Source of the DNA: Pseudomonadota bacterium
Lineage (GTDB): Bacteria; Pseudomonadota; Alphaproteobacteria; Sphingomonadales; Sphingomonadaceae
Direction of reading: 5' to 3'
Assembly: GCA_021847605.1 (NCBI GenBank)
Contig: JAJZQN010000001.1
Location: 124,001-188,000 of the forward strand
Length of the DNA: 64,000 bases
Part shown: positions 1-8,399 of the stretch, in pieces
Layout of the letters: every line of letters starts with the position of its first letter
Numbering within the stretch: position 1 is the first letter of the stretch
Notes under the pieces: generated by a model
What the model saw: the letters and a program-made list of their open reading frames with translations, nothing else
Told to the model about the DNA's origin: nothing
Databases searched by the model: none
Program-made: the position numbers and the translations under genes

Positions 1-42
1 AACCAGTTCGTCGGCGCACTGGGCATCGGTTACACATTTTAA
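1..42 (+). CDS. C-terminal end of an outer-membrane beta-barrel protein (partial)
   Basis: Frame 1 reads 13 codons, NQFVGALGIGYTF, then TAA at 40-42. The Gly-Ile-Gly-Tyr-Thr-Phe ending with a terminal Phe is the usual last beta-strand signature of Gram-negative outer-membrane porin-like proteins, for example the OmpW family. The rest of the gene lies before the window, so the family cannot be fixed. It could also be another small barrel protein. Confidence 0.55.
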   Translation, partial: NQFVGALGIGYTF

Positions 43-60
43 GGAGTATTTCGGCTCATA

Positions 61-86
61 TTCAGGCCAGCGCAGGCTGGCCTGAA
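61..86. terminator. Perfect 11-bp hairpin at the end of two convergent genes
   Basis: TTCAGGCCAGC (61-71) and GCTGGCCTGAA (76-86) are perfect inverted arms around a 4-base loop. The hairpin lies 18 bases after the stop of the partial outer-membrane gene and overlaps the last codons and stop of the minus-strand transporter, so it could stop transcription from both sides. No long T run follows on either strand, so it is a hairpin of terminator type rather than a canonical intrinsic terminator. Confidence 0.5.
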
Positions 87-1036
87 CCATTACTGCCATG
101 TCGCCGATGAACCGCGACGCAGCTTATGACGCTGGCCACGACCAGAGCAAAGGCGGCAACTTCCATGACCGTGGGCAGCCGGTGCATCCACAGGAAGCCG
201 TAGATCAGCGCAAAGAGCGTTTCGAACAGGATCATCTGTCCGACGAGCGTCATGGGTAACAGGCGGCTTGCCCGATTCCACAAGGCGTTGCCAAGGATAG
301 AGGCGAAGATAGCGACTCCCGTCGATACCAGCGCGAATCGTCCCCATTCTGGCAGGCTGTGGCGAACAGGTTCGATGGCGAGCGTGACAGGGATGAGCAA
401 TAATGCCTGAGCGCCGGTCACAAGCCCGGTCAGCAAATTCCAGTCATGGGCGGCGAGATGGGGCAGGCGGCCGAGGCAACGGCTGTTGACCACGGCAAAG
501 ATCGTCCAGGATATGAGCGCACCGATTGCGAAGAAGAGACCTGTGACCCGAAGAGGGCTGGCGCCGTTGGCAGGGCCGGCCACCGCCTGCCACCCGATAC
601 AAATGGCCCCGGCAGTGCAGAGCAGGAGCGAGGGGGTGAGCCGGGTCAGCGCCACGGCATTATGATCGCGGCTGCCGATGATGGTGACGGCGACGGGTAG
701 AAAGCCGATGACCAGAGAGGTCAGCGCGATGCCGCCAGCATGAACGGCGCTCGACAGCAGCACGAAATAGACGATGTTGCCGGTCAGGCCCAGCCAGCAC
801 AGCGTCATCCAGTCGCGGCGGACGAGTTGCGAGGCAATGCTGCGCCAGCGTGGGGCAAGCATCATGGCGGATAATATGCCATAGGCCAGATAGCGCCCGA
901 TTGCGATTTGCAGCGGCGTGAATTCCCGAACCAGTTCAGGGGCGACGAACACCAGACCCCATATCGCGCCCGCACCCATGCCATAGCCGATGCCCAGCGT
1001 CATATTGTTCCCGTCCGACTGGCCCACCATGCCCAT
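62..1036 (-). CDS. EamA/DMT-family inner-membrane transporter
   Basis: A 324-residue, almost wholly hydrophobic protein with about ten predicted membrane helices arranged as two EamA-type repeats. The first repeat begins near residue 12 (GIGYGMGAGAIWGLVFVAPE) and the second near residue 165. Members of this drug/metabolite transporter superfamily usually export metabolites or amino acids; the substrate cannot be read from sequence. The frame is open to a TTG at 1054, but the ATG at 1036 has a GGAG four bases upstream and is preferred; 1003 is another option. The gene is divergent from an Lrp-type regulator 94 bases away, a common arrangement for exporters controlled by amino-acid-sensing Lrp proteins. 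Confidence 0.85.
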   Translation of the reverse strand: MGMVGQSDGNNMTLGIGYGMGAGAIWGLVFVAPELVREFTPLQIAIGRYLAYGILSAMMLAPRWRSIASQLVRRDWMTLCWLGLTGNIVYFVLLSSAVHAGGIALTSLVIGFLPVAVTIIGSRDHNAVALTRLTPSLLLCTAGAICIGWQAVAGPANGASPLRVTGLFFAIGALISWTIFAVVNSRCLGRLPHLAAHDWNLLTGLVTGAQALLLIPVTLAIEPVRHSLPEWGRFALVSTGVAIFASILGNALWNRASRLLPMTLVGQMILFETLFALIYGFLWMHRLPTVMEVAAFALVVASVISCVAVHRRHGSNGSGQPALA

Positions 1037-1130
1037 TTCGCTCCGATTTCCCAATGGAGGCAGGTCATATCATCGGCCGGGCGAGAAAAGTGCGCTTGAT
1101 CGGGGCTGAAAATGCAACAATTACTCGCTT

Positions 1131-1619
1131 ATGGCCATGAACCGACAGTCCGGCAGGCGTGCGCTCGACGCATTCGACCTTGCGATCCTGCGTATCGTGC
1201 AGAAGGATAACAAGACGCCGCAACGCACGATTGCGCAAGCGGTGAACCTGTCCGCTGCGGCCGTACAGCGCCGGATCGCGGCAATGGAGGAGGATGGGGT
1301 GATCGCGCGAAACGTCGCGATCGTCGATACGCGGGCGCTCCATATGACGATCACCTCCATCGTGGAGGTCCACCTTATCAACGAACGGCCTGCGACGGTG
1401 GACAGCGCCAAGGCGATCTTCATGGCCGCGCCGGAAGTGCAGCAATGCTATTATGTGACCGGCGGCATCAGTTTCGTGCTGGTGATCGTGACCCGCGACA
1501 TGATCGAATATGAAGCGATTACCCGCCGTCTGTTCGCCGATAGCGAGGCGGTGGCCAGTTTTCGCAGCCTGATCGCGCTCGATCGGGTGAAGACGGGCGC
1601 AGAAATTCCGATCTTTTGA
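1131..1619 (+). CDS. Lrp/AsnC-family transcriptional regulator
   Basis: A 162-residue protein with an N-terminal winged helix-turn-helix (about residues 12-65, FDLAILRIVQKDNKTPQRTI onward, with the recognition segment LSAAAVQRRIAAMEEDGVI). It is followed by a RAM/ligand-binding domain (about 75-155, with the VxxCYYVTGGISFVLVI core typical of Lrp proteins). It probably binds an amino acid or related effector and controls the divergent EamA transporter. No clear Shine-Dalgarno precedes the ATG at 1131; the ATG two codons later is an equally possible start. Confidence 0.9.
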   Translation: MAMNRQSGRRALDAFDLAILRIVQKDNKTPQRTIAQAVNLSAAAVQRRIAAMEEDGVIARNVAIVDTRALHMTITSIVEVHLINERPATVDSAKAIFMAAPEVQQCYYVTGGISFVLVIVTRDMIEYEAITRRLFADSEAVASFRSLIALDRVKTGAEIPIF

Positions 1620-1727
1620 GCGGGATGGGGTGCCGGTGCAGCCGCACTTCTTGTCCCCAAGGGGTGACGCCCCACATAAGGCGCTGTATGACGGCGGGCG
1701 ATACCGCATTGGCAGGAGATTAGAAGC

Positions 1728-2639
1728 GTGGCGACCCTTGGAATGAGCGAAACCGAAAAGGCGGCGGTGGAGGCATTTCGCCGCGACGTGGTGGAGCCGT
1801 CGCGCACGCAACTGGTGATCGTGGATTTCTGGGCCGAATGGTGCGGCCCGTGCAAGCAGCTTGCCCCCGTCATCGAAAAGGTGTGCGAGGAATATGCGTC
1901 CAAGGGCGTGAAGCTGGTCAAGGTGAATGTGGATGAAAATAGCTTCATTGCCAGCCAGTTCCGCGTGCAATCCATTCCCACCGTCTATGCCGTGTTTCAG
2001 GGGCAGCCGGTCGCCGACCTCAGCCAGGCGCGCACCGAAGGGCAGTTGAAACAGTATCTGGACCAGATATTGGGCCAGTTGCCGATCGAATCCGATGAAA
2101 AGGCGCAACTGGAAGAAATCGCCCCGCTGATCGCCATGGGTGAGGAATTGCTGGCCGGTGGCGAAGCGGAGCGCGCCTTATCGGTGTTTGCCCAGATTGC
2201 CGAGATCGCGCCCGACAATGTGGAAGTGGTCGCTGGACAGGCGCGTGCGCTGGTCGCACTCGGGCAGTTGGACGAGGCGGAAGCCGTGCTGGCCGCGCTG
2301 CCACCGGAACTGGCGAAGCATGGCGCCATCGATCAGGCGCGGGCCGCTATCGCGCTCGCCCGTGATGCCAAGCCTGTATCCGATCTGTCGGGTATAGAGG
2401 CGAAGGTGGCGGCCGACGCCAACGATCATGAGGCGCGGTTCGAACTGGCCGGTGGGCTGATGGCCAATGGCGACCGGGATGGTGCAGCCGATGCGCTGCT
2501 GGAAATCGTGCGGCGTGACCGGGCGTGGAACGATGGCGCGGCGCGGGCGCAATTGCTGAAGATTTTCGAGGCCGTCGGTCTGGAAGATCCGTGGGTATCG
2601 GCGCAGCGTCGCAAGCTGTCGCAGATCCTCTTCGCCTGA
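1728..2639 (+). CDS. cnoX: Thioredoxin-fold co-chaperone (CnoX/YbbN family)
   Basis: A 303-residue protein. Residues about 20-130 form a thioredoxin domain with the active-site motif WCGPCK (Cys39 and Cys42), and residues about 140-303 are a TPR-like helical region typical of YbbN/CnoX. The family holds oxidised unfolded proteins and passes them to DnaK/GroEL; this member keeps both cysteines, unlike the E. coli protein, so it may also be redox-active. The GTG start at 1728 has AGGAG nine bases upstream; an ATG five codons later is the alternative. It is followed four bases later by a Lon-substrate-domain gene, suggesting a protein-quality-control operon. Confidence 0.9.
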   Translation: MATLGMSETEKAAVEAFRRDVVEPSRTQLVIVDFWAEWCGPCKQLAPVIEKVCEEYASKGVKLVKVNVDENSFIASQFRVQSIPTVYAVFQGQPVADLSQARTEGQLKQYLDQILGQLPIESDEKAQLEEIAPLIAMGEELLAGGEAERALSVFAQIAEIAPDNVEVVAGQARALVALGQLDEAEAVLAALPPELAKHGAIDQARAAIALARDAKPVSDLSGIEAKVAADANDHEARFELAGGLMANGDRDGAADALLEIVRRDRAWNDGAARAQLLKIFEAVGLEDPWVSAQRRKLSQILFA

Positions 2640-2643
2640 AGTC

Positions 2644-3258
2644 ATGCCGTTGGCGCGAGTCTCTATCTTTCCCCTGTCCGGCGCCTTGCTGCTGCCGGGC
2701 ATGGACCTGCCGCTACATATATTCGAGCCGCGATACCGGGCGTTGATTCATGACGCCATGGCGCGCGACCGGCGCATCGGCATGATCCAGCCACGCAATG
2801 CCGGTCCGGTGCCGACATTGTTCGATGTTGGCTGTCTGGGCCATGTCAGCCAAATCGAGGCGCTGGACGACGGACGGTTCAATATCGTGCTGACCGGGCT
2901 GGCGCGGTTCCGGCTGGTGCGCGAACTGACGGTGCCGACCCAGTTCCGCCAGATCGAGGCGGACATCGAGCAGGCGCCGCAGGAGGACGAGATATTGTCC
3001 GCGATCGAGCGCGCCGCGCTGGAGCAGGAATCGCGCCGCTTCGCCGATGCGCTGGGCTATGTGGTGGACTGGACGGCGGTGTCACGGCTGGACGATATGG
3101 CGCTGGTGAACGGCATCGCACAGATTGCGCCGTTCGATCCGGCGGCCAAACAGACATTGCTGGAGGCGGACAATCTGTCCGAGCGGGCGGAACGGATCAT
3201 GCAACTCATGCAGATCGTCGGGCGGATAGAGCGCGACGGCGGAGCGACGATGCAATGA
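2644..3258 (+). CDS. Lon protease substrate-binding (LAN) domain protein
   Basis: A 204-residue stand-alone protein matching the N-terminal substrate-binding domain of Lon. It opens with [20 protein letters not shown] and the [12 protein letters not shown] segment that marks the family, and lacks any AAA+ or protease domain. Its biochemical role in bacteria is not settled; recognition of unfolded or degron-bearing substrates is inferred from the Lon domain. It starts four bases after cnoX and overlaps the next gene by four bases, so the three are likely co-translated. Confidence 0.88.
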   Translation: MPLARVSIFPLSGALLLPGMDLPLHIFEPRYRALIHDAMARDRRIGMIQPRNAGPVPTLFDVGCLGHVSQIEALDDGRFNIVLTGLARFRLVRELTVPTQFRQIEADIEQAPQEDEILSAIERAALEQESRRFADALGYVVDWTAVSRLDDMALVNGIAQIAPFDPAAKQTLLEADNLSERAERIMQLMQIVGRIERDGGATMQ

Positions 3259-3449
3259 GTGGGATTGAGGACGATGTAGCGCCGATCGATCCGTGGCTGC
3301 TTAAAAAGCTGGTATGCCCGGTGACGCGCGGGCCGCTGCGATGGGACGCGGTGCGTGGCGCGCTGGTATCGGACGCGGCGGGGCTGGCCTATCCGGTACG
3401 CGACGGCGTGCCGGTGCTGCTGGCGCGGGAAGCCGTGGCGATCGGGTGA
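3255..3449 (+). CDS. Trm112-family small protein (YcaR-like)
   Basis: A 64-residue protein with the YcaR/Trm112 pattern: [14 protein letters not shown] near residues 14-27 and [13 protein letters not shown] near residues 45-57. Bacterial family members usually keep only the first cysteine of the zinc site, as here. In other organisms Trm112 proteins activate methyltransferases; the bacterial partner is unknown. The ATG overlaps the stop of the Lon-domain gene (ATGA). Confidence 0.85.
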   Translation: MSGIEDDVAPIDPWLLKKLVCPVTRGPLRWDAVRGALVSDAAGLAYPVRDGVPVLLAREAVAIG

Positions 3450-3460
3450 CTATATCGTAA

Positions 3461-3490
3461 ATCCCTCCCCAACCGAAGTGGGGGAGGGAT
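3461..3490. terminator. Bidirectional terminator between convergent genes
   Basis: ATCCCTCCCC (3461-3470) pairs perfectly with GGGGAGGGAT (3481-3490) across a 10-base loop. It lies in the 46-bp gap between the Trm112 gene on the plus strand and the RidA gene on the minus strand, so it probably ends both transcription units. The G/C-rich arms resemble the palindromic repeat at 26738, so it may also be a degenerate copy of an interspersed repeat. Confidence 0.6.
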
Positions 3491-3495
3491 GATCC

Positions 3496-3915
3496 TCACT
3501 TGAACGCGGCCAGACATTCCACTTCCAGCGGGGCGCCAAGGGCGAGGCCGTCGGCGCCGAAAGCGCTGCGGGTGGGTAGGCGCTTGCCCTCGAAATAGGG
3601 GAGATAGGCAGCGTTGAAGCGCGGCCAGTCGGCCATGTCGTCCAGCATCACCGTGCATTTGACCACATGGCCGAAGTCGAGACCGTTGCTGGCGAGAATT
3701 TTGCCGATCGAGTCCATCGCGCCCTTCACGGCGGCGTCGAACCCTTCCTTATGCGGGTCCATGCCCTTTGGTACCTGACCGATCTGACCCGACATATAGA
3801 GCATGTCGCCGACGCGGATGGAGGGGGAGAAGGGCAGCTTGGCAGGCAAGGGCTGCTGCGCGAGCGCGGGCGTGGCGGACAGCAGGAGCGCGGCGGCGGC
3901 GATCAGTTTCTTCAT
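3496..3915 (-). CDS. Exported RidA-family protein (second copy in the cluster)
   Basis: A 139-residue protein with a Sec signal peptide (about residues 1-19, MKKLIAAAALLLSATPALAQ) followed by a YjgF/YER057c/UK114 fold. The conserved arginine of active RidA proteins is present in the PTRSAFG segment near the C-terminus. Cytosolic RidA hydrolyses reactive enamines and imines made by PLP enzymes or amine oxidation; the signal peptide implies this one works in the periplasm. It is the last gene of a tight minus-strand operon, 19 bases after the class V aminotransferase, which fits a role in clearing the imines that operon makes. Confidence 0.85.
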   Translation of the reverse strand: MKKLIAAAALLLSATPALAQQPLPAKLPFSPSIRVGDMLYMSGQIGQVPKGMDPHKEGFDAAVKGAMDSIGKILASNGLDFGHVVKCTVMLDDMADWPRFNAAYLPYFEGKRLPTRSAFGADGLALGAPLEVECLAAFK

Positions 3916-3934
3916 GGTATATCCTCTTTAAAGA

Positions 3935-5206
3935 TCAGGCGCGGGGCAGGGCGGAAAGCAGGCGGTCGACATCCCGTTCGTCGTTGAACACGGACGGCGC
4001 GATGCGGAAATGATGGTCGTGCAGCGACAGGCGAACCTGAGCTTTTGCCAGGGGTTCGGCAAGCCGCGCCTTGGCATCGGGGTGCAGCGCGGTCAGCAGC
4101 GATGTTCTGGTGCCGGGGGGGGTGATGATGGCGTAGCCCTTGGCGGTCAGCCCTTCGCGCAGCGCACCGATAAGCTGCTGTGCATGCGCCTGAATGGCGG
4201 GGACGGTCAGCGCGCTGATGTAGGACAGGCTATGATCCAGCATCGCGGCAATCGCCTGCGCATAGGTGCCGGTGCCGAAATGGCCGAGCGCGCCGGGGCG
4301 GGCCATATAGCTGGTGGGCGCGTCGCCCGGCGGGTCCATGGGAAAGACATGGGTCAGTGGCGGTGACAGGCCGATGCCGGGGACGGCACCGGGCGCGGCA
4401 AAGCCATAATAGCCATATTCGCTGCGCGGCAACCGATCCGCCACGCCGCGCCGAACGTAGAGAAAGCCCAGCCCGAAATCGCCCATCAGCCATTTATAGG
4501 TGGCGCAGGCGGCGAAATCGACTCCGCTGCCGTGCAGGTCGACCGGGACGGCGCCGGCGGCATGAATGATGTCGGCATAGACGAGCGCGCCGGCCGCATG
4601 GGCAAGATCGCAGATCGCCTTCAGATCATGCTCGAAACCATTATAGGTAGAGACTTGCGATACGCAAACCAGCGTCGTGCCGGGCGTGATCGCGCGTGCC
4701 ATATCCTCCATCGGGATGCGGCCTTCGCGCGCCTGTACCCAGGCGACGTCGACGCCCTGTTTCGCCATTTCCTGATACATGGGGAAGGAAGCATAGAAAT
4801 GGAGCGTGTCGGTGACGATGCGGCCGCGCTTTTGCGGGAAGCCGATCGCGCGCAATACCGCCTGCTCGCCCATGGTGGTGGACTGGACCCATGTCACCTC
4901 GTCCGGGTCGGCGTTCACCAGCGCGGCGAAGCGGGCGAGGATGGCGGCGCGGTCCACCGGCTTCTTCGCTGAGGCAGCGGGATCGAGCGTGCGGGACGCC
5001 AGATAGGCGTCGGCCGCTGCCTTCGCACCCAGGCTGACGGGATGGGTGGAGGCGCTGTCGAAATAGGCGACCGGCGTGGTGGCGAAGCTGGCTTTATCGG
5101 GCAGGCTGACGGGCGTGCTGGCAGCAGATGGGGCCGCGCGGGCGGCCTGCGCCGCCAGCGGCATCGCGATGGCGGCGCCCAGTGCTTCCCGGCGGGAAAG
5201 GGTCAT
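3935..5206 (-). CDS. Tat-exported class V aminotransferase-fold enzyme
   Basis: A 423-residue PLP enzyme of the class V fold (isopenicillin-N epimerase/cysteine desulfurase-like). The N-terminus MTLSRREALGAAIAMPLAAQ has a twin-arginine-type motif and an Ala-rich region ending in AxA, so it is probably exported folded with its cofactor. The cofactor site is recognisable: VYADIIHAAGAVPVDL supplies the Asp and His, and ATYKWLMGDFGLGF contains the Schiff-base lysine. The start at 5206 overlaps the stop of the class I aminotransferase (ATGA); longer in-frame codons up to 5278 lie inside that gene and would hide the signal. Reaction unknown: transamination, racemisation or beta-elimination are all possible for this fold. 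Confidence 0.85.
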   Translation of the reverse strand: MTLSRREALGAAIAMPLAAQAARAAPSAASTPVSLPDKASFATTPVAYFDSASTHPVSLGAKAAADAYLASRTLDPAASAKKPVDRAAILARFAALVNADPDEVTWVQSTTMGEQAVLRAIGFPQKRGRIVTDTLHFYASFPMYQEMAKQGVDVAWVQAREGRIPMEDMARAITPGTTLVCVSQVSTYNGFEHDLKAICDLAHAAGALVYADIIHAAGAVPVDLHGSGVDFAACATYKWLMGDFGLGFLYVRRGVADRLPRSEYGYYGFAAPGAVPGIGLSPPLTHVFPMDPPGDAPTSYMARPGALGHFGTGTYAQAIAAMLDHSLSYISALTVPAIQAHAQQLIGALREGLTAKGYAIITPPGTRTSLLTALHPDAKARLAEPLAKAQVRLSLHDHHFRIAPSVFNDERDVDRLLSALPRA

Positions 5207-6333
5207 GCCAGCGCTTTGAGCAGAGCGGTCTTGAACGCCTGCATTTCGGCTGGCGTACCCATGGAGACGCGCACCCAATCGTCCATATGCTTGCGCGGAC
5301 CGCCGATGATGACACCGTCCTTCGCCAGCGCGGCGGTGACGGCGGCGCCGGGGCGGCCGACATGGATCATCATGAAACTGGCTTCGCTGGGCAGGGTGCG
5401 TAGCCCCTGCGCCTTACACCATGTCGCAAGATCATCGCGTACAGCCTTGTTTTCTGTCTTTCGCTTGGGGAGCAGGGTGGGATCAAGCAGGCTGGCCTCC
5501 GCTGCGACGACGGCGGGCATGGGCGTGATGTTGACGCCATAGCGCGCCATGCCGTCCAGCAAGTCCTTGCGTCCTGCAATCAGGCCGCAGCGAAGCCCCG
5601 CAAGTCCATATATTTTCGAGAAAGTCCGCGTGACGAGCAGGTCTGCATCCTTTGCCACCAGATCGAGGCAGCTTTGCGCATCGCTAAAGTGGATATAGGC
5701 CTCATCCATCAGAAGGATGCTGCCCTTGGGCTTGTTGGCGAGCAGCCATTCAATGTCAGCGCGCGGCGTGGTGAGGCCGGTCGGATTGTTGGGATTGCAC
5801 AGATAATAGAGCCCGGCATCGGGCGCGGCCGCGAGCAGCTTGCGTGGATCGGTGGTGAAATCGCCAGAGAGCGGCACCGCGACCGACCGGGTGATGCTGG
5901 CGTTACCGGCACCAAGAAACCCCTGATCGAAGGTCGGTTCGAAATAGGCGATGGGCCGTTCGGGCGAGCTATAGGTCAGCGCCACCGAACGCAGCGGCAT
6001 GAAGGAGCCGGGATGCACCTGCACCATGTCGGGTGACAGGCCGTTCTGGCGCGCGAACAGGCTTTCCAGCTTGGCGGCGAAGGCCATGCCATAGCGGCCC
6101 GACAATTTGGGCAGGTTGGCGAGCGCCGCCAGCGCGGCGGGGGCGGGGCCGTCGGGATGTTCGTTGCTGTTGATATAGACCGCATCGGTCAGCGTCGCGA
6201 CCATGCCGGCCGGATCGTCGGGCAGGGCAACCTTGCGATCGCGCTGGGCAAGGGCCGGTGCGGCGCTGGCTGCACCGGCGGCAGCCAGCGCGCCGCGCAT
6301 CATCATGCGGCGGGACAGGGGGCTATGGGTCAT
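5203..6333 (-). CDS. Tat-exported class I/II aminotransferase (HisC-like fold)
   Basis: A 376-residue fold-type I PLP enzyme most like histidinol-phosphate aminotransferases. An N-terminal SRRMMMRGALAAAGAASA segment with cleavage near APALAQ is a twin-arginine signal. Catalytic elements are intact: YLCNPNNPTG, LLMDEAYIHF (cofactor Asp), TRTFSKIYGLAGLRCG (Schiff-base Lys) and VRVSMG (substrate-carboxylate Arg). Histidine biosynthesis is cytosolic, so an exported copy must have another substrate. It overlaps the cytochrome c stop by four bases upstream and the class V gene by four bases downstream, indicating translational coupling. Confidence 0.87.
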   Translation of the reverse strand: MTHSPLSRRMMMRGALAAAGAASAAPALAQRDRKVALPDDPAGMVATLTDAVYINSNEHPDGPAPAALAALANLPKLSGRYGMAFAAKLESLFARQNGLSPDMVQVHPGSFMPLRSVALTYSSPERPIAYFEPTFDQGFLGAGNASITRSVAVPLSGDFTTDPRKLLAAAPDAGLYYLCNPNNPTGLTTPRADIEWLLANKPKGSILLMDEAYIHFSDAQSCLDLVAKDADLLVTRTFSKIYGLAGLRCGLIAGRKDLLDGMARYGVNITPMPAVVAAEASLLDPTLLPKRKTENKAVRDDLATWCKAQGLRTLPSEASFMMIHVGRPGAAVTAALAKDGVIIGGPRKHMDDWVRVSMGTPAEMQAFKTALLKALA

Positions 6334-6728
6334 TCTTCGCTCGTTTTTGCTGCGATGCGCTTCACATCGGCTTCCGATACCGGATCGGCATATTGGTTGT
6401 CGAAATGGGTGCGGACATAGCCGACCACGGACGCGACCTGCGCCGGAGTCAGCATTTCGGAGAACCAGGGCATCCCGCCCTGACCCTTCATGACGACGGT
6501 GATCGGGTAATCGGCGCTGGCGAGCTTCGCATTATGGGCCAGCGCCGGGACGGTGCCGTCCGGCGAACCCTGTGCCTTGTCCAGATGGCAGGCGGCGCAA
6601 ATCTGGTTATAGACCTGCTCGCCATCGGGCAGCGCCATCTTGACCGGACGCCCGCCCGGCGAATCCGCCAGAGCGGGGGCCGCCGCCAGCGCGGTCAATG
6701 CGGCGAGACGCAGGATCGCGGGACGCAT
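6330..6728 (-). CDS. Periplasmic monohaem cytochrome c
   Basis: A 132-residue protein with a Sec signal (about residues 1-21, ending AAPALA) and one haem-c site, CAACH, near residue 44. A distal Met in the GGMPWFSEML segment is the likely sixth ligand. The fold matches small class I cytochromes c that carry electrons to the respiratory chain. It starts two bases after the flavin amine oxidase stops and overlaps the next aminotransferase gene. It is therefore the natural electron acceptor for that flavoenzyme, which would then act as a dehydrogenase rather than a hydrogen-peroxide-forming oxidase (inference). Confidence 0.9.
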   Translation of the reverse strand: MRPAILRLAALTALAAAPALADSPGGRPVKMALPDGEQVYNQICAACHLDKAQGSPDGTVPALAHNAKLASADYPITVVMKGQGGMPWFSEMLTPAQVASVVGYVRTHFDNQYADPVSEADVKRIAAKTSEE

Positions 6729-6730
6729 GA

Positions 6731-8320
6731 TCAGGCCGCCTGCGCGCGTTCGTGGATCTGGGTGATCGCGTCGATACCCGACAGGATCGATCCTTCCATC
6801 CAGCCGCCATAATAGCTGGCATGTTCACCCGCCAGAACGACGCGATTGTCGAGCGTGACCAGATTCTTGTAATGCGCCTTGCGGTTTTCCTCGCTCCATG
6901 CGGACGTGCAGCCCAAAATCCATGGCACGCGGCTCCATGGCACGGACACGCCGCTCAGGAATTCCTTGCGATATTGTTCGGGGTGGAAGACCTCACCCTG
7001 CTTCAGCGCGGTTTCGATGCGCTGCTGCGGGGTCATGCTGGCAAGCTGGAACCCGGCAAGATCACGGGCGAAGGCACCCAGCAGCACGGCAGGGCCACGA
7101 CCGAACATCTTGTCATTGGGATAGGACAACTGGGTGATGGTCTGGTCGGTGAAGCTGTGACCGCCATAGATATTGTCATCTTCTTCCCAGAAGCGGCGCT
7201 TGAACTCCATGCCAATCTTGACATGACCGCCATAGGGAACGGCCTTCATCGCGGCCTTGAGCGCCGGCGATACCTGCATATCGACCTGGCTGATGATCGA
7301 CAGCGGGATGGTGCAGACGCACCAGTCGGCGCTGACGTCGTGCATCTGGCCGGTGGCGACATCCTTGTAACTGACGATGACGCCCTTGTCGGACTGGGCG
7401 ACCTTCGTCGCCTTTGCGTTATAGGTGACGATCTTGCCGATATTCTTGGCAAACGCCTTGCCGATCATGTCCATGCCGCCGACCGGCTGGAACATGGTGG
7501 TCTGCATCACATAGCTGAAATAGAAGGACATGGCGGTCCACACCTGCGGGTCCAGAACGTCCTGCAATTTCGCGATCTGCGATGGGGTGGGGGCGCCGTT
7601 GCGGCCGCCGCCGGGCGCCTGATCATAGCCGCGCTGGGCGGATACCTTCAGGTTGCTGCTATAGGCCATATTCTTGTCCAGCACGCCCCAGCCGCGCAGC
7701 GCCTCCATCAGCTTTTCCTGATCTTCCGCGGTCAGCTTGTCGTCCAGCGCCTTCGCGCTGATCGCCTTGGCCAGTAGTTCGGACGTGTGGCCTTTGAAGT
7801 CGGTCGCGACTTCCTTGTAGCGCATCGGCTTGCCGCCAAAGGCTTCGGACGAATGGATGAAGCCATTATGGTTGAGCTGGATGAAGGGCTCCAGCGCGAC
7901 GCCGAACTGGCGGCAATAATGGAGCAGCGCCTTGTGATGGTGCGGGATGCGCCACGGGCCGGGATTGATATAGTTGCCGGGCGCGAACTGAACCTTCTGA
8001 ACCGTGCCGTCGCTTTCCGTGAAGGTATCGCCGCCGCGCAGCGAATAGTTGCGGCCGCCGGGACGATCCTGAAATTCCAGTATCTTGACCGAATAGCCTG
8101 CCTTTTGCAGCTCATAGGCGGCGGCCATGCCGGCAAGGCCCGCGCCCAGCACGATGACGGACGCGCCCTTCTTTGCGCCGCTCAGGACCGGCGGGCCGGT
8201 GAACTGGGTTTCGGCCGCGTGGCCAAGGGCGGTCATCGCCTGATACATGGCGGCGGCCCCGCCGACCTTGCCGATCATGCTCAGCAATTGGCGGCGGCTG
8301 GGTTCGGTATGTTCGGTCAT
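6731..8320 (-). CDS. Tat-exported flavin monoamine/L-amino-acid oxidase family enzyme
   Basis: A 529-residue FAD amine oxidase. The N-terminus has SRRQLLSMIG, a good twin-arginine motif. VIVLGAGLAGMAAAYELQ near residue 55 is the FAD dinucleotide-binding motif, PGGRNYSLRGG follows it, and the C-terminal VVLAGEHASYYGGWMEGS segment is the second FAD-binding stretch of the L-amino-acid oxidase/monoamine oxidase family. It should oxidise an amine or amino acid to an imine, which RidA proteins hydrolyse. It follows an exported RidA gene by 79 bases and is coupled to cytochrome c downstream. The substrate cannot be told from sequence. Confidence 0.9.
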   Translation of the reverse strand: MTEHTEPSRRQLLSMIGKVGGAAAMYQAMTALGHAAETQFTGPPVLSGAKKGASVIVLGAGLAGMAAAYELQKAGYSVKILEFQDRPGGRNYSLRGGDTFTESDGTVQKVQFAPGNYINPGPWRIPHHHKALLHYCRQFGVALEPFIQLNHNGFIHSSEAFGGKPMRYKEVATDFKGHTSELLAKAISAKALDDKLTAEDQEKLMEALRGWGVLDKNMAYSSNLKVSAQRGYDQAPGGGRNGAPTPSQIAKLQDVLDPQVWTAMSFYFSYVMQTTMFQPVGGMDMIGKAFAKNIGKIVTYNAKATKVAQSDKGVIVSYKDVATGQMHDVSADWCVCTIPLSIISQVDMQVSPALKAAMKAVPYGGHVKIGMEFKRRFWEEDDNIYGGHSFTDQTITQLSYPNDKMFGRGPAVLLGAFARDLAGFQLASMTPQQRIETALKQGEVFHPEQYRKEFLSGVSVPWSRVPWILGCTSAWSEENRKAHYKNLVTLDNRVVLAGEHASYYGGWMEGSILSGIDAITQIHERAQAA

Positions 8321-8356
8321 GAATATGCTTCCCGTTTCTTACGGGCGACTATGCGC

Positions 8357-8386
8357 GGCAGGGGCTTCGCCCCCTTGTCCCCTGCC
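8357..8386. other. Hairpin between the RidA and amine oxidase genes
   Basis: GGCAGGGG (8357-8364) and CCCCTGCC (8379-8386) are perfect arms enclosing a smaller GGGG/CCCC pairing around CTTCG. It lies in the untranslated 79-bp spacer of a minus-strand operon and could act in mRNA processing or partial termination, or be a copy of an interspersed palindromic repeat. Confidence 0.45.
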
Positions 8387-8399
8387 ATGGCGCGAGGGG

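Noticed and set aside
1620..1727. Possible terminator GTCCCC-AA-GGGGTGAC between the Lrp gene and cnoX
   Set aside because: The stem is only four to six bases with no T run, so it is too weak to list as a feature.
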